64,000 nt of DNA, from contig NZ_JYNP01000005.1 in the NCBI RefSeq assembly GCF_000934755.1, forward strand, positions 124,001 through 188,000. Direction: 5' to 3'. The notes under the pieces are model-generated. The model searched no databases and had not been told where the DNA came from. It saw only the letters and a list, made by a program, of their open reading frames with translations. Position 1 is the stretch's first letter; the number at the start of each line of letters is the position of its first letter. This document shows, piece after piece, positions 62,368-64,000 of this stretch. The translations under genes were made by a program, and so were the position numbers. This stretch comes from Desulfonatronovibrio magnus. GTDB taxonomy: Bacteria; Desulfobacterota; Desulfovibrionia; Desulfovibrionales; Desulfonatronovibrionaceae.

Positions 62368-63492
62368 CTATGAATGCGGCATGCTTACACTCATCACCGC
62401 GTTTATTCTTCCCTCTACTGAATCAGCCTGATCTAACGTAAACCGGTAGACAGAACTATCTGCAAGATCTTCCAGAAGTTTTTCCATTTGCTGATAATTA
62501 TCCATGTTAACGGTAATGGTGGCGGTATCCGTGCTCATGGAGATATTTTCAATGTTCATACCCTGAGGGGCGTGCTGGCTGATGAGTCCCAGTAACTGAA
62601 TAAAATTTACACCTTGAGATTTGTTTTGCGTCTGGTTGGCTCTGAATAAAAGGAGCCCGTAAGGGTCACTTCCATGGTCAGGCCCAAGAGCTCTGACATA
62701 TAATGACTGGAGTTCCTGTTCCCATGCTTTCTGTTCAGTCTGGACGGCGCGGAGCTGAAAAAACTGGCCTGCGCAAAAAAGAAGCCCAGTTGTCAGTATT
62801 ATCAATGCTGCTTTCAGCACTGTGCCTGTCAGATTGTTGTCCTTTTCAAAATGAGGCAGGCTCAGTTGCAGTCCTGTCCATGGCCTGCCAGATACGGAAA
62901 GCTGGCTGATCAAATCATTGAGAGTTGTTTTTTCAAGCCTATATTCATGGGAAAGCATATTTACGCGCTGATCAATTTCGCGCTGATCTCCGGAAAAATA
63001 CTGTAATGTGTTATGGTTTATCAGGGTAACTGGTTGTCCCGGAGTGCTCAAAAGCCAGGAAGTATCGCTGTCTAAAGGCAGCATTTCTAAGGCCAGAAGC
63101 AATCCGGTGGTTATGCCGTGGGCATTGGCAAAGTAGTGGCTGTGTTTTTTGAGCAAGGAATTCAGTTCTAAAGATGGATAACACCCTAAAATGTATTTAC
63201 CGGTATCAATAATTACAGGTCGTTCATCTGTCCGGGGTTCTGGAAAAAGATTGCCAATCTGTAATTGTGCTGCCTGGCGCAGAGCCTTGCGTTTTGAGCC
63301 CTGCAGGTGGGGCATAAAATGAAAGAAAAAATAATGGTCCGGAATAATGATCAGGATGGGAAGTCTGCGTTTTAGTTGGGAAGCCTCGACTCTAATGCCT
63401 GCGCCTTCTTTCCAGTGATGGACAAGAGACTCCTGGTTCTCAAAAGTAATGGCGTAAAATTCCCTGAATTTTCTAAGTATGGGTAAAATCAT
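62368..63492 (-). CDS. gspL: Type II secretion protein GspL-like
   Basis: The 374-residue protein has a cytoplasmic actin-like N-terminal part (about 1-220, weakly conserved), a membrane helix (about 225-247, AALIILTTGLLFCAGQFF) and a periplasmic ferredoxin-like domain at the C-terminus (about 290-370). This is the GspL layout and also resembles PilM-PilN. Its ATG overlaps the gspK stop (ATGA). Confidence 0.75.
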   Translation of the reverse strand: MILPILRKFREFYAITFENQESLVHHWKEGAGIRVEASQLKRRLPILIIIPDHYFFFHFMPHLQGSKRKALRQAAQLQIGNLFPEPRTDERPVIIDTGKYILGCYPSLELNSLLKKHSHYFANAHGITTGLLLALEMLPLDSDTSWLLSTPGQPVTLINHNTLQYFSGDQREIDQRVNMLSHEYRLEKTTLNDLISQLSVSGRPWTGLQLSLPHFEKDNNLTGTVLKAALIILTTGLLFCAGQFFQLRAVQTEQKAWEQELQSLYVRALGPDHGSDPYGLLLFRANQTQNKSQGVNFIQLLGLISQHAPQGMNIENISMSTDTATITVNMDNYQQMEKLLEDLADSSVYRFTLDQADSVEGRINAVMSVSMPHS

Positions 63493-64000
63493 ATCTTTCC
63501 TGCCTCCAGCACATCCCTCGCTACTATTTCCGGTGCTGTGTCATGATCCATGAGATGGGCTTTGAGGATAATCCTGTGCTTTTCCATCCAGGCCCCCTGA
63601 CGTACTTCCACGGTCATTTCAAAGTATTCAGGCTGAAATGAAATATATGGCAGCACAGTAGTGTAGGTGGCCATATCCAAGCCGACTCTGTTGAGAAGTT
63701 CGTTGGGATGAGTAATGCTTTGGCTCTGGCGCAGGCGGCTGATCTGGTCCCAATAATGTTCAAGCTCCGGTAAAACGGCCAGAACAATGGTTTGAGACGC
63801 CGTATTGATGTCTATGGCATGGTACGCACTCCAGACAGTTAATTTGCTGCTAATCCAGCTTGCAGAAATATTTTCCAAACCTGGCACAAGTTTGAGTTCT
63901 TCAGGACGGTCTGGAATACGTTCCGGAGGTTGAAAGGGCAGTGCATCCGACAGTTGCAATACAGAAAAATCATTATGTGGCCCCATTGGCTCTGAAGCAC
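63489..64000 (-). CDS. gspK: Type II secretion minor pseudopilin GspK-like (partial)
   Basis: The frame is open to the window edge (an internal ATG is at 63986), so the N-terminus with the prepilin signal is not visible. The visible 170 residues include ELKLVPGLENISASWISSKLTVWSAYHAIDINTAS, the Gly/Ile pattern and helical-insert end typical of GspK, the tip of the pseudopilus. gspL follows with a 4-base overlap. Confidence 0.75.
   Translation of the reverse strand, partial: ASEPMGPHNDFSVLQLSDALPFQPPERIPDRPEELKLVPGLENISASWISSKLTVWSAYHAIDINTASQTIVLAVLPELEHYWDQISRLRQSQSITHPNELLNRVGLDMATYTTVLPYISFQPEYFEMTVEVRQGAWMEKHRIILKAHLMDHDTAPEIVARDVLEAGKI

Overview
The window looks like a chromosome segment of a Gram-negative, anaerobic deltaproteobacterium, most likely of the Desulfovibrionales (sulfate-reducer) type. 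This is inferred from gene content. There is a complete outer-membrane lipid toolkit (lspA, lgt, kdsA, kdsC, lptA, lptB, lptC, lptF, lptG, type II secretion genes). There is a Tat-exported selenocysteine formate dehydrogenase with a short, apparently soluble Fe-S beta subunit, a NIL-domain ferredoxin, a cobalamin gene, and rpoN followed by hpf, ptsN, rapZ and a mannose-type PTS. TTG and GTG starts are common (adk, aroQ, hisI, rlmN, kdsA, cbiE and others), and several start assignments rest on the ribosome binding site.

Layout. 1-7 kb: end of ileS, lspA-lgt, a PLDc_N/CpoB pair, a ferredoxin, a PilZ/histidine-kinase-like pair, and a VWA-OmpA protein. 7-15 kb: gpsA, two orphan oligopeptide-type ABC permeases, a CgeB-like glycosyltransferase, recN, pyrK, pyrD. 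15-25 kb: a degenerate CCA-transferase/HD protein, rlmN, hisI-hisG, a TPR lipoprotein, a radical SAM protein, lptF-lptG, engB. 24-33 kb: lipoprotein-aroQ-efp-ftsK, a lone MNT nucleotidyltransferase, comEC, adk. 33-44 kb: pyrG-kdsA-kdsC-lptC-lptA-lptB-rpoN, a repeat-dense gap, then hpf-ptsN-rapZ and PTS EIIA/EIIB/EIIC. 44-49 kb: a transposase-derived protein that appears to have lost its catalytic residues, and formate dehydrogenase. 49-56 kb: an amidohydrolase, cbiE, and the transglutaminase/Anbu/alpha-E/circularly-permuted ATP-grasp cluster. 56-62 kb: a BvgS-like hybrid kinase and two small partners. 62-64 kb: gspK-gspL-gspM.

The gaps carry many dispersed repeats. One family (here MITE-A) has terminal inverted repeats starting GTAA and 8-bp target duplications, which points to IS66-type mobilisation. 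Other families are: an element ending in GAGCATTACGC (MITE-B); a 173-bp fold-back element (MITE-C); a family carrying variable arrays of a GCTGAAG-like heptamer (family D); three tandem cloverleaf-like palindromes between rpoN and hpf; and a roughly 180-bp inverted pair bracketing the ATP-grasp/alpha-E genes.

The most rewarding places to look are the cloverleaf trio, the apparently dead IS1595-like protein, the T9 tract at the start of the PTS EIIC gene, the Anbu peptide-modification cluster inside an invertible segment, the apparently leaderless gene at 50.4 kb, and the Arg-to-Trp change in Lgt.
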